DNA of 64,000 bases from Plut-88900 sp965116945 (lineage in GTDB: Bacteria > Chloroflexota > Dehalococcoidia > Plut-88900), in assembly GCA_965116945.1 (NCBI GenBank), contig OZ220734.1, positions 1,860,001 through 1,924,000 on the forward strand, written 5' to 3'. Position 1 is the first letter of the stretch, and each line of letters starts with the position of its first letter. Below the pieces are notes generated by a model. The model saw only the letters and a list, made by a program, of their open reading frames with translations. It was not told the DNA's origin and ran no database searches. Below are positions 1-8,498 of this stretch, one piece after another. The translations under genes and the position numbers were made by a program.

Positions 1-2
1 GG

Positions 3-809
3 GACACCTTTGGCCTGACAAGCAAGATGGGCCGAGACCTGGATGCTGCAGTCGCTGACTATTGTGAACTGGTAGACATGTCCGATTTGATCCGGCTGAT
101 GCGGGTAGTCAAGAGCCCCCAGGAACTGGAATATGTTCGGCAGGCGGGCAAGATCATCGACAGCTGCCTGGCAAAAGGCATCGAATTGACGCAGCCCGGC
201 GCCTTTGAAGGTGACATCGTTGCTGAGATGGACGGTGTCATACTCAGGGCGGATGGGGAGTCTGTGGCAAGTGATTGGCCTTTGGGCTCAGGGAAGAAAT
301 CCATGCTGGTCCGCTACGCCATGGGCAGAGGCACAGTTGGGGAGAACGACCAGATCACCTATGAAATCGGCTGCGGGTTTCGCCATTACCATGCCGCGAA
401 CATAGTGGTCGTCCTCACAGGCCCGAAGGTCGATGACCGGCATCGCCGTATGCACGAGGCCTGCCTTGACGCCCTCACTTCCGTGCAGGCGGCTTTAAGG
501 CCCGGCAACACAGTCGGAGAAGTCTTCGACGCACACGCAAGAGCACTAACAAAGCATGGATACGGCCACGCCCTTCTGAATGCTTGTGGCTATACCATGG
601 GCGCTACGTGGCCGCCTTCCTGGATGGAGCACCCCATGATAGTCGCCGACAGCCCAATTGTCCTGGAAAAAAATATGACTTTCTTCACTCACATGATCCT
701 TGTTGATAGGGAGTCTCGGCTGAACATGTCCCTCGGAGAACAGGCGATTATCCATGAGAATGGAATAGAGATCATTAGCCATGTGCCCCATGAGCTGGTG
801 GTCAAATAG
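3..809 (+). CDS. M24-family (creatinase/Xaa-Pro dipeptidase fold) hydrolase, 5'-truncated by window edge
   Basis: C-terminal pita-bread catalytic domain of an M24 family enzyme. The frame is open to the left edge, so the N-terminal creatinase-type domain lies outside the window. The complete relative at 5724 is 405 residues. The metal-binding aspartates of true aminopeptidases are not seen: the stretch that normally reads D-x-G then D-x-x-R is ITYEIGCGFRHYHAANIVVV, with Glu and Ala/Asn instead. A GYGHA histidine and an Asp/Glu-poor C-terminus remain. This pattern is known from metal-free M24 members such as creatinase and ectoine hydrolase, so hydrolysis of a small C-N bond in an osmolyte-like compound is more likely than peptide cleavage. 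The substrate cannot be read from sequence. The gene is followed 46 nt downstream by the propeller gene on the same strand. Confidence 0.8.
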   Translation, partial: DTFGLTSKMGRDLDAAVADYCELVDMSDLIRLMRVVKSPQELEYVRQAGKIIDSCLAKGIELTQPGAFEGDIVAEMDGVILRADGESVASDWPLGSGKKSMLVRYAMGRGTVGENDQITYEIGCGFRHYHAANIVVVLTGPKVDDRHRRMHEACLDALTSVQAALRPGNTVGEVFDAHARALTKHGYGHALLNACGYTMGATWPPSWMEHPMIVADSPIVLEKNMTFFTHMILVDRESRLNMSLGEQAIIHENGIEIISHVPHELVVK

Positions 810-855
810 GTCTAATTGATTTCTGGAAGTGCGACACTGGGTGAAAGGAGTCGAC

Positions 856-1905
856 ATGGCGGTGAACGGCAGTAGTCAGCAAAGACCGCGCCTGTTCGTT
901 GGACTGGCAGGCGAGACCGCGCCGGGATACGAAGTCCACTCTGGCCTGTTCAGGCTCGACCTGGGGAACGGAGGTTGGGAAAGTGCCCTTTCAGGCTTGC
1001 CCGACTCCCCGGAAATCAGGGCCCTCACCCCACACCCCTCCCGCAACGGCACGATTTACGCCGGTACCCAGGACGGCCCATACATCAGCGAAGACCGCGG
1101 CGACTCTTGGACAAGGGTCTCGGGAGTGGAGAGTGGCCTGCCTGTCTGGTCCATCCTGTTCTCCCCGACTGACTCCACAACTATGTATGCAGGCGGTGAG
1201 GAAGCCAGCGTCCACACCAGCTCTGACCGCGGTGAAACATGGTCCCGCCTCATCACTGACATGCGCTTCCCCGAGATCACCATGCGACCCGGCGCCAACC
1301 CTGCCCGGAGGGTCCTGATGATGAGCGCTAACCCCTTCGACCCCAAAGTGCTGTACGGCGCTATTGAGGTGGGAGGAGTGATGCGAAGCGTGGACGGCGG
1401 CCGAGAATGGGAAAATCTGAGCCACGGCATGTACCAGACCGACCAGGCCGTCGACACCCACGGTATCCTCGCCAGCAGCGTGACACCGGGCCTCGTGTTC
1501 AGCATCACCGGCGCGGGCCTCTTCCGCAGCCCTGACGGCGGAGACCACTGGCGCCATGTGCGGCTCACGCCTCTCGATGCCTCGGGCCGTCTCTACACCC
1601 GCGCAATCCAGGAAGACCCTACAAACCCCAACGTCATATGGGTGGGCGCCGGCAACGGCTTCTATGGAAATCTAGGGGGCTTGTTCAGGAGCGAAGACGG
1701 GGGTGATAACTGGTCCGCCGTGGACATGGGGTTGCAGCCACCCAGCTCTATATTCTGCATCGCTTTCGACCAGGCAGACCCCCAACGCATGGCCTGCGCA
1801 GCCTATCGGGGCCACATTTACATAAGTGAAGACGGAGGCCGTAGCTGGGAGGAGAACCCGCTACCAGAGGGCTCTACGCACGTTTACGCTCTTGCCTGGG
1901 TCTAA
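856..1905 (+). CDS. Asp-box (BNR) repeat beta-propeller protein
   Basis: Predicted 349-residue protein with at least six Asp-box motifs of the form S-x-D-x-G-x-x-W (for example SEDRGDSW, SSDRGETW, SVDGGREW, SPDGGDHW, SEDGGDNW, SEDGGRSW), spaced as in sialidase/Vps10/exo-alpha-type six- or seven-bladed propellers. No sialidase arginine triad or RIP motif was recognised, so enzymatic activity is not claimed. No signal peptide or membrane segment is visible at the N-terminus, so it is probably cytoplasmic, unlike many Asp-box proteins. The ATG at 856 is chosen over an in-frame GTG at 829 because AAAGGAG sits six bases upstream of it. The stop overlaps the stop of the convergent nucleotidyltransferase gene by 4 nt. 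Confidence 0.75.
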   Translation: MAVNGSSQQRPRLFVGLAGETAPGYEVHSGLFRLDLGNGGWESALSGLPDSPEIRALTPHPSRNGTIYAGTQDGPYISEDRGDSWTRVSGVESGLPVWSILFSPTDSTTMYAGGEEASVHTSSDRGETWSRLITDMRFPEITMRPGANPARRVLMMSANPFDPKVLYGAIEVGGVMRSVDGGREWENLSHGMYQTDQAVDTHGILASSVTPGLVFSITGAGLFRSPDGGDHWRHVRLTPLDASGRLYTRAIQEDPTNPNVIWVGAGNGFYGNLGGLFRSEDGGDNWSAVDMGLQPPSSIFCIAFDQADPQRMACAAYRGHIYISEDGGRSWEENPLPEGSTHVYALAWV

Positions 1906-2615
1906 AGCCGTCGTGCGTACCAGGACTCGCCGGAGGAGTCGATGAACTCGGCGGTCTCCTCCAGGTCCTTGTGGGTGTCCACGGACCGCCAGAATCGTGG
2001 GTGAAGCCTGGCGCCTCCCAGCAACCCCTTCCTAACGAGTGCAGGGAAGACATCCCGCTCCAGGCTACCCTTCACAGGCAGGTAGTCCAACACGTCCTTT
2101 GACAGAGAATAGAACCCCGCATTTATCCAGTGGGGCAGTAATGGCTTCTCCCTGAAGGCGGTTACCAGCCCGTTGTCTTCCGCTTCGATGATTCCGTAAG
2201 GAGAAGGCAATGGCACCAGGGCCAGCGCTGCCACCAACCCCTGCCCCGACCTCATCCCCTCACACCGCCGCGGGTCCAGGTCCGTAAGCACGTCGCCGTT
2301 GCCTGCATAGAACGGCTCGTCTACCGAACCCTCCTCCATGGCATTCCTTAGCGCTCCCGCAGTTCCCAGCGGTTCACGTTCCAGGGCGTACCGTATCGAC
2401 ACCCCCAGCCCCGACCCGTCACCCATGACCGCCTGCACCTTTTCCGCCAGGTGACCTACGGAAAGCACAAAGTCCTCGACGCCCGCGTTCTTCAACCATT
2501 CGATCTGCCACTGGATAATCGGCTTGCCGGCCACCGGGAGAAGGGGCTTCGGCGTTGAGTCGGTCAGAGGCCTGAGTCTGGAACCTAGGCCTCCGGCCAG
2601 GATAATTGCCTTCAT
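1902..2615 (-). CDS. Sugar-1-phosphate nucleotidyltransferase (NTP_transferase family)
   Basis: 237-residue protein. The N-terminus carries the nucleotide-binding signature GGLGSRLRPLT followed by KPLLPVAGKP, which identifies the NTP_transferase (GT-A Rossmann-like) family that makes NDP-sugars from sugar-1-phosphates. GNGDVLTDLDP near residue 105 matches the region holding the Mg-binding aspartate (usual form GD.l...D). The length fits single-domain mannose-1-phosphate guanylyltransferase or glucose-1-phosphate thymidylyl/cytidylyltransferase forms without the C-terminal left-handed helix domain, and base and sugar specificity cannot be decided. The Shine-Dalgarno sequence is weak. No polysaccharide genes adjoin it. 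It is convergent with the propeller gene, with a 4-nt overlap of stop codons. Confidence 0.85.
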   Translation of the reverse strand: MKAIILAGGLGSRLRPLTDSTPKPLLPVAGKPIIQWQIEWLKNAGVEDFVLSVGHLAEKVQAVMGDGSGLGVSIRYALEREPLGTAGALRNAMEEGSVDEPFYAGNGDVLTDLDPRRCEGMRSGQGLVAALALVPLPSPYGIIEAEDNGLVTAFREKPLLPHWINAGFYSLSKDVLDYLPVKGSLERDVFPALVRKGLLGGARLHPRFWRSVDTHKDLEETAEFIDSSGESWYARRL

Positions 2616-2686
2616 GGGATGTGAGGGTTTTCCGGAAGATTGCTGAGGTTGCTCGGAAGAATCACCCGTTCACCCTCTCGCAAGTC

Positions 2687-3835
2687 CTAGTGCCCGTTTC
2701 CCATTGCAGAGGCTCTGGCCAACCGCTCCCCGTACAGCGCCTGCGAGTTGTTCCACAAGATCTTCCTCCTGTGGTCGTCCATTAGCGGTTGGTCAAGGAA
2801 CTTCTCCACCGAGCCCGGGAAGGGAGCGTCGGGGTGGGGATAGTCGGTGTTAAATACTATATTGTCCCCATCCAGCCATTCTACCGCCGTTGACAGTGTG
2901 CCTTCGTCCGGGTCACAGGCCACGTAACACTGACGCATGAAGTAGTCGCTGGGCTTCAAAGGCATGTGATGTCCCTGCAGGAAAACACCCTGGCGTCCAG
3001 GCCCGTGGTCGTCCATGCGGGCTAGCCAGAAGGGCGTCCAACCGGCGTTCGCCTCGTAGAATCCGCAGCGCATGTTCGGGTACTTCTCCAGCACGTCCCC
3101 GAATATCAAATCACCTATTGACAGCATGCAGTCGACGGGGAAAGAAATGGCGTGGCTTACGGAGTACAGCTGCCCCGTGTAGTCTCCGAATAACCGCTGC
3201 TGTGCCCCGCCGCCGTGAAATGCGGCAGTAATGTCGTGCTCATTCAGGACGTTCCATAAGGGTTCAAAGGTGTCGTCGGACCAGTGCTGGCCCGCGCCGT
3301 CGTCCCCGAAACCCATCAGCATCACCCCGGCCACCTCCCGGGTTGGTGCAACTCTGTTCACCTCTTCCACTGCGAGGCCGATGTCCTTCAGCGTTATCTG
3401 CGCTATGTACTGCACCCGACCTTCCGATGGCCGGCAGAAGTCCTCGCACCACCGGTTGTAGGCCCGGCACAGCGCCGCCTGGAGTGAGTAGTCGGTTATG
3501 TGCGCGGAGGTCGCTACGCTGCCGTTGGTTGGGAAACAGACCTGGACATCTACACCATCCTGATCAAGGTGGTCTAGCCGGGTTTCGAGGCTCCACCAAG
3601 AACGGTAGGCGTCCCCATAGCGCTCCTCCATGTCTGCGAATACGGAGTCTTCGTAGATGATCTTGTGGCCTTCTGGAAAGGCCTCGCAGGGGTCGTAGCT
3701 GTAGATTGCCCTGCCCAAGTGGCCGCTGACCTTGGGAATGCGCTCTTTGTAGGCAGCGTCGGTGTAGTTTGCCCACATGTCCATCGGCTCTTGCATGTGA
3801 CCGTCGCCGTCGATGACGAGGAAACCGTTTTTCAT
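2687..3835 (-). CDS. Amidohydrolase-2 family metal-dependent hydrolase/decarboxylase
   Basis: 382 residues, TIM-barrel amidohydrolase of the Amidohydro_2 (ACMSD-like) group. Visible signatures are DGDGHMQEP at the N-terminus (the H-x-H equivalent is reduced to one His), AAFHGGG around the middle barrel strand, and FNTDYPHPDAPFPGS near the C-terminus with the metal-binding Asp. The family performs hydrolysis or non-oxidative decarboxylation of aromatic and related carboxylates; the substrate is unknown here. The frame extends 50 codons further upstream, but the ATG at 3835 has GGAGGT in front and begins at the conserved family N-terminus. It is divergent from the HAD gene at 3978, with a 142-nt shared intergenic region. 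Confidence 0.8.
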   Translation of the reverse strand: MKNGFLVIDGDGHMQEPMDMWANYTDAAYKERIPKVSGHLGRAIYSYDPCEAFPEGHKIIYEDSVFADMEERYGDAYRSWWSLETRLDHLDQDGVDVQVCFPTNGSVATSAHITDYSLQAALCRAYNRWCEDFCRPSEGRVQYIAQITLKDIGLAVEEVNRVAPTREVAGVMLMGFGDDGAGQHWSDDTFEPLWNVLNEHDITAAFHGGGAQQRLFGDYTGQLYSVSHAISFPVDCMLSIGDLIFGDVLEKYPNMRCGFYEANAGWTPFWLARMDDHGPGRQGVFLQGHHMPLKPSDYFMRQCYVACDPDEGTLSTAVEWLDGDNIVFNTDYPHPDAPFPGSVEKFLDQPLMDDHRRKILWNNSQALYGERLARASAMGNGH

Positions 3836-3932
3836 GGCCTCACACCTCCGTCCTGAACTCTGCGCTTGTAGGCGCATTAGAACATTAGCCGTGTCGGGTG
3901 TCAACGAAAGCCTGATATGGATGGGCTTGCCG

Positions 3933-3938
3933 TATAAT
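3933..3938 (+). promoter_or_regulatory. Likely -10 box for the HAD gene
   Basis: A perfect TATAAT lies 39 nt upstream of the HAD start codon, in the divergent 142-nt gap. No convincing -35 hexamer is seen at 16-18 nt spacing. The call rests on the -10 match and position only. Confidence 0.35.
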
Positions 3939-3977
3939 CGCTTGTACACAACATGCGCAATTCCGAAAGGACTCAAC

Positions 3978-4643
3978 ATGCCCAAATATCAGGTCCTGAC
4001 CTTTGATTGCTACGGCACCCTCATTGACTGGGAAGGCGGGATGCGGGCCGCCCTGGCAAGTGTCATTGAAAAGCGAGGACTCTCCCTTGACCCTTTCGAA
4101 GTCCACGAAAAATACGCAGAGATTGAACCCGAAATTCAGGAGACCCGAGGCGGCAGATACGTGGACGTCATGCGGATGGGCGTCCGGGAGACCTTCGCTC
4201 ATTTCGGAGTTGAAGTGACCGACGAGGAGGCCGGTGTCTTCGGCGATACTCTCGCCTCCTGGCCCAAGTTCTCGGATACGACTGCTGCCCTGACCGAGAT
4301 GAAGAACCGAGGCTACAAGCTGGTCATCCTCTCCAACACCGACGAGAACTTCATCCGCCAGTCCATAGACAACATTGGAGTGGAGTTCGACGAGGTTATA
4401 ACTGCTCAGGCGGTTGGCACCTACAAACCCGCCCGTGGCCACTGGGACCGCATGCTGGAGACCCTGGGGGTCTCCAAGGATATCGTTTTGCACGTCGCCC
4501 AAAGCTACTACCACGACGTGGTCCCAGCTACGGGTCTCGGCTTCAAAATGGCCTGGATAAACCGCAAGGGCCAAACGCCCTGGGGCGACGCCCGGCCCGA
4601 CTACGAATTCCCGGACCTCAAAAGCATCCTGTCCATCCTATGA
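3978..4643 (+). CDS. HAD-superfamily hydrolase, type II haloacid dehalogenase-like
   Basis: 221 residues. Motif I is FDCYGTLIDW with nucleophile D10 and Tyr at D+2, the hallmark of L-2-haloacid dehalogenases rather than phosphatases (which have Asp at D+2). Motif II is VILSNTDEN, the motif III lysine lies in YKPARGHW, and the C-terminal acidic region is YHDVVPATGLG. The family removes halide from 2-haloalkanoates, or acts on small phosphates when D+2 is Asp. Dehalogenation of a 2-haloacid is the favoured inference but needs assay. The ATG at 3978 follows GAAAGGA, and upstream in-frame codons overlap the divergent amidohydrolase and are rejected. The 3' end overlaps the convergent monooxygenase gene by 6 nt. 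Confidence 0.82.
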   Translation: MPKYQVLTFDCYGTLIDWEGGMRAALASVIEKRGLSLDPFEVHEKYAEIEPEIQETRGGRYVDVMRMGVRETFAHFGVEVTDEEAGVFGDTLASWPKFSDTTAALTEMKNRGYKLVILSNTDENFIRQSIDNIGVEFDEVITAQAVGTYKPARGHWDRMLETLGVSKDIVLHVAQSYYHDVVPATGLGFKMAWINRKGQTPWGDARPDYEFPDLKSILSIL

Positions 4644-5642
4644 CCTGAACGCCGGCAGCACCCTTTCACCCAGCATCCTGTAGCATTTTATAGCCAGGTC
4701 TCCCGGCAGGCCCGGGTGCTGCGTATAGAAGACGATGTGGTTGAAGCCCATGTCCAGAAGCTTCTCCACTCCTCTAATCACGGTCTCAGGGCTGCCGATC
4801 AGGAACCGGTCCCGGGCCAGCTCCTCGAAGGGCAGGTTGAACCTGTCTCCCTCGGGAAGCTCCTGGTCCTGCCCCTGGTCCTCGTAGACCTTGTACCTGT
4901 TTTCAAAGTAGGGCCGACACGCGGCAAAGGCCTCCTCGTCCGTCTCCGCAACGAAGGTGTCCTTGATGACCGCTATGTCTTCGGGCGCGGTCGCTGATAA
5001 CCCTGCGACAGCTTCCTTGTATACGGCTATTTGCTCCTTCAGCGTCTCGTTGTGTGCGTGAGGACTGGCATAGAGCACTGCTCCCAGCCTCGCCGCCCGA
5101 CGTATCGCCGGAAAGTTGTTGGCCGCAATCCAGATCGGGGGGTGGGGTTTCTGCATGGGTCGGTGGGTAGGCCTTACGCCGTCCAGGTTGAAATGACGGC
5201 CATGAAACGTAACTGTTTCCTGCGTCCACAGCATCTTTATAACTTCCAGGGACTCCTCGAAGCGGCTAACCCTCGTCTTCCGCTCAATTCCAAACGCCTG
5301 AAATTCCTCTATCTCGTAACCCAGGCCCAGGCCAAAGATGAACTTCCCGTTGCATATGTTGTCCAGCGTTGCCACCTGCTCCGCGACGTCTACGGGGTGA
5401 AGCAGCGGCAGCAAGAGTATCCCCGTACCCAACCACATGTCCCCCGACTCGGCGGCGATTCTTGCCAGAAGGGGCAATGGCTGCAGCGTTTGGAGGGGGT
5501 GAGAAAGGTAGTGCTGTCCAAATAGCAAGCTGTGGAAACCCAGGTCCCTGACCACTCTCGTCTGCTCGATCAGATCTTCAATATGGGGACGGACGGGGCG
5601 GTCCACGGGAAGCTCGTTGCCCAGTTCAACGCTGAATTTCAC
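4638..5642 (-). CDS. Luciferase-like (LLM class) flavin-dependent monooxygenase
   Basis: 334-residue protein of the bacterial luciferase/LLM TIM-barrel family. Typical blocks are present: an N-terminal barrel strand with GFHSLLFGQHY, LGTGILLLPL, and FIFGLGLGY followed by EFQAFG, as in the family's alkane-sulfonate and F420-dependent members. These enzymes use reduced FMN or F420 to oxygenate or reduce small organics. Cofactor and substrate cannot be distinguished. The GTG start at 5642 is supported by GGAGGAA five bases upstream. It is one of three LLM proteins in the window and is the most divergent of them. Confidence 0.82.
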   Translation of the reverse strand: MKFSVELGNELPVDRPVRPHIEDLIEQTRVVRDLGFHSLLFGQHYLSHPLQTLQPLPLLARIAAESGDMWLGTGILLLPLLHPVDVAEQVATLDNICNGKFIFGLGLGYEIEEFQAFGIERKTRVSRFEESLEVIKMLWTQETVTFHGRHFNLDGVRPTHRPMQKPHPPIWIAANNFPAIRRAARLGAVLYASPHAHNETLKEQIAVYKEAVAGLSATAPEDIAVIKDTFVAETDEEAFAACRPYFENRYKVYEDQGQDQELPEGDRFNLPFEELARDRFLIGSPETVIRGVEKLLDMGFNHIVFYTQHPGLPGDLAIKCYRMLGERVLPAFRS

Positions 5643-5723
5643 GTCAGTTCCTCCCTCAAACTTTCCCTAATGCGCGCTGGATTGTAACATTCTGACCAAT
5701 CTCTCAATTGATGGAAGTGTGCA

Positions 5724-6941
5724 ATGGTCGACTACCTGCAAGAATGCCTCAAAGAGCCCGTCCCCCGAGAGTGGAGCTTTCCCGAGTCCGAATATCGCGC
5801 CCGCCTGGCAAAGACCCGACAGGCCATGGACGAGGCCGGCATTGACGTTCTCCTTGTCCACGCCATCGTCGACAACTGCTACCTGAGCGGCTACCAGAGC
5901 CTCTGGCCCGAGGCCTATGCCTGCCTTGTCGTTCCCCGTGACGACGAGCCGTTTATGCAGGTTGGGGAAATTGAGGGTGCCTTGGCAGTCCTGCAGGGCT
6001 ACGTGAAGGATATAGTCACCTTTTCATGGGTCGGCGCTGACGTAGCCCCGACTCAACTCGCTCAACTGCTCTCGGATCGCGGTTTCGGCAACCGCAGTAT
6101 CGGCGTACAGATGGGCAGCATCGAGATGGGTCTGCGCGGCCCCCTCGATGCCCGGGCCTACCTGCGCCTCAAGGAACTTCTTCCCGACGCCCGATTCATC
6201 GACGCTACCACCCTGATGTTCGACATCCGGGTCAAGAAATCAGAGGCCGAGCTAGCTCACATGAGAAAGGCCGCATCGATAACGGCCGAAGGAATGGCAG
6301 CAGTCATAGAAGCGACGGAGGCTGGGTCCAACGAAAATCAGTTATCGGCACTCGCAGCCAAGAGAATGATAGACATGGGCTCCGAACCTTTCTCTATAGA
6401 TCCGATAACCAGTGCTGCCCACAGGTCGGGCTGGTTCCACACCACCTTCAAGCGCCAGGAGATTTCGGAAGGGGCCCATGTGCTATTAGAGTTCGGTGGC
6501 TGCTGGCACCGCTACACCGCCCCTCAAATGCGGACCGTCATTCTTGGCGAACCCTCCGATACCGCTAAGCGGATCATAGAGGCCAACCGCGCCACCCTGG
6601 AACTTGTCTACTCGAATGTCCGGGCGGGGCGCACTGCACATGAGGTGGCGGTAGAGGTCAAGAACGGTGTCAAGGACGTGGACGACGAGATTTTCAGGTC
6701 CGGCCACTTTGGCTATTCCATAGGCCTCGGCTTCCCCCCGACCTGGACCGACGGCCCCATGTACATCGCCGAGGGAAATCACCGGGTCCTGGAACCCGGC
6801 ATGACCTTCCACACCCCCCATTCCTTCCGCATCCCCGCCAGATTCGTCATCGGCGCCAGCGAAAGCATCGCCGTAACAGAAACCGGCTGCGAGATCCTAA
6901 CCTCCAACCCCGCCCCAGACCGAATAATCGTGAAGAATTAG
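5724..6941 (+). CDS. M24-family creatinase/ectoine-hydrolase-like enzyme
   Basis: 405 residues, the full two-domain length of the M24B group: an N-terminal creatinase-type domain to about residue 160, then a pita-bread domain. The segment LLEFGGCWHRYTAPQMRT replaces both metal-binding aspartates by Glu and Ala, and GYSIGLGFPPTW with GMTFHTPHS follows. This combination resembles ectoine hydrolase (DoeA) and creatinase, metal-independent M24 members, rather than Xaa-Pro aminopeptidase. The likely role is hydrolysis of a small cyclic or guanidino compound in the cytoplasm; this is inference. A GGAAG six bases before the ATG can act as ribosome site. Transcription probably ends at the hairpin 6966-7000. 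Confidence 0.8.
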   Translation: MVDYLQECLKEPVPREWSFPESEYRARLAKTRQAMDEAGIDVLLVHAIVDNCYLSGYQSLWPEAYACLVVPRDDEPFMQVGEIEGALAVLQGYVKDIVTFSWVGADVAPTQLAQLLSDRGFGNRSIGVQMGSIEMGLRGPLDARAYLRLKELLPDARFIDATTLMFDIRVKKSEAELAHMRKAASITAEGMAAVIEATEAGSNENQLSALAAKRMIDMGSEPFSIDPITSAAHRSGWFHTTFKRQEISEGAHVLLEFGGCWHRYTAPQMRTVILGEPSDTAKRIIEANRATLELVYSNVRAGRTAHEVAVEVKNGVKDVDDEIFRSGHFGYSIGLGFPPTWTDGPMYIAEGNHRVLEPGMTFHTPHSFRIPARFVIGASESIAVTETGCEILTSNPAPDRIIVKN

Positions 6942-6965
6942 TCTAAAGGTACGTGTAACGAGAAA

Positions 6966-7000
6966 CGGGGCGCTCGCATTGCAAGCGCCCCGTCTTGTTC
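6966..7000. terminator. Bidirectional intrinsic terminator
   Basis: Nine-base perfect stem, CGGGGCGCT (6966-6974) pairing with AGCGCCCCG (6984-6992), nine-nt loop, followed by a T-rich run on the + strand and a T-rich run on the - strand. It lies exactly between the convergent stops at 6941 and 7020, so it can serve both genes. Confidence 0.8.
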
Positions 7001-7019
7001 TTCGCATCTGAAACAGCTC

Positions 7020-8387
7020 CTATCCCCTCAGCGGCGCCACCCCATCCTCCAGTATCGCATCCAGCCCCTTGTTGAACGCGTTCATCGTCTTTTCGATGGC
7101 CTCGTCGTCGTGGGCCATGGAACAGATACCGATACGGAGCCAGCAGTCGACACCATTGAACAGCAATTGTTTCCTCAGGTTGCCTGTCGCCAGACCATTG
7201 CCGCCTTTGAACAGAGTTTCCGGAGTCGCGGCGGGGAGCTTCGAATAGTCCGTGGGGTCCGAGTCAGTGTCCCCGAGATACACGTGGAACATGGAGGCGT
7301 CACCGTAGCAGAACCCCGAGATACCCCGTTCCTGTATCGCAGCATGCATCTGCTGTCGGAGGGTTTCGGCGGCGGCATTAGCTATGCGATGTGGTTCGCC
7401 GGTGGCGATGATTTTCAGGCAGGCAATACCCGCGGCCAGGGAGACCGGGTTGGCGTTGAAGGTTCCCGGGTGGGGCATCCTCTTCGCCCTGTCCCGTACC
7501 GGATCATCGGTGTGCTGGATGACGTTAATCAGCTCTTCCTTGCCCGCAACGGCGCCGCCGGGCATCGCACCCATGAGAATCTTGGCCATGGTCGACATGT
7601 CCGGCTCAACCCCGATGGTCTCCTGCCAGCCGCCCGGGGCCCATCGGAACCCGCTTACCACCTCGTCTATGATGAAGACGGTTCCGTATTTGGTGCACAG
7701 CTCTCGGGCCGCCCTGGCGTATTCTGCTGAGGTCGGAATGCTGCCCATGTGCGCGCCCGCGCCCTCGATGATCAGTGCAGCAACATCCCGATTGGATAGC
7801 GCGTTTTCAAGGGCTTGGACATCGTTAGTGGGAAGGGTAATCACACTCTCGTGCACTCCCGGGGCAAGGCCCGCTGAGGGCATCTCAAACGGAGGGTCGA
7901 TGCCCGCGAACAGAGCATCAGCCCAGCCGTGAAAATTGCCCTGCAATTTGGCCAGCTTCGGCCTACCCGTCGCGGCACGGGCGATTCGTACGGCCATCAT
8001 GTTGGCCTCGGTGCCCGAGCTTGTGTACCGCAGCTTTTCCGCCGAAGGGAACAGTTTGAGGATGAGCTCCGCCAGCTCGATTTCCTGTGCGCTGGAACCG
8101 CTTCCGTGACTGCCTAGTGCAACCTGCTGTTGCACCGCCTCGACAACCTCGGGATGGGCGTGGCCCAGGATCGTAGACCCGTGACCCGTTACGTAGCAGA
8201 TGTATTCGTGGCCGTCTACACACCACTTCTTGGCTCCCTGCAGCCGATCCATGTAGATCGGGAATGGCGAAAGCATGCGACCGTCGTGAGTAACCCCGTC
8301 CGGGAAAAGACTCTTTGCTCTTTCAGCCAGAGCCTGGCTATTGGGTCGGGCGTTTATGAATTGTTGAAGTGCAATATCAGTCTTCAT
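7020..8387 (-). CDS. Class III aminotransferase, glutamate-1-semialdehyde aminomutase-like
   Basis: 455 residues, fold-type I PLP enzyme. SSGTEANMMA (phosphate binding), GNFHGWAD, IIDEVVSGFR (the Asp holding the pyridine nitrogen) and MAKILMGAMPGG with predicted Schiff-base lysine K269 are all present. The order and spacing match the aspartate aminotransferase family class III, closest in style to HemL-like proteins. No other tetrapyrrole genes are near, so it more likely transaminates an omega-amino or beta-amino acid; that is inference. The start is placed at 8387 because GGAGGG lies just upstream. The longer frame to 8441 adds 18 residues without family similarity. It ends at the shared terminator 6966-7000. 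Confidence 0.82.
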   Translation of the reverse strand: MKTDIALQQFINARPNSQALAERAKSLFPDGVTHDGRMLSPFPIYMDRLQGAKKWCVDGHEYICYVTGHGSTILGHAHPEVVEAVQQQVALGSHGSGSSAQEIELAELILKLFPSAEKLRYTSSGTEANMMAVRIARAATGRPKLAKLQGNFHGWADALFAGIDPPFEMPSAGLAPGVHESVITLPTNDVQALENALSNRDVAALIIEGAGAHMGSIPTSAEYARAARELCTKYGTVFIIDEVVSGFRWAPGGWQETIGVEPDMSTMAKILMGAMPGGAVAGKEELINVIQHTDDPVRDRAKRMPHPGTFNANPVSLAAGIACLKIIATGEPHRIANAAAETLRQQMHAAIQERGISGFCYGDASMFHVYLGDTDSDPTDYSKLPAATPETLFKGGNGLATGNLRKQLLFNGVDCWLRIGICSMAHDDEAIEKTMNAFNKGLDAILEDGVAPLRG

Positions 8388-8498
8388 TTTCCCTCCGGGG
8401 ATGTGCTCAAGGTACTGGCCGGACCCCGAGCCCGGTTGCACAAAGCTATCGTGTTCGGGAAGAAATCGCTGGCGATTATAGCACAGGGCAGGTTGGAC

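Noticed and set aside
3836..3985. N-terminal extension of the amidohydrolase
   Set aside because: It would overlap the HAD promoter and start codon; the internal ATG has GGAGGT and begins at the conserved family N-terminus.
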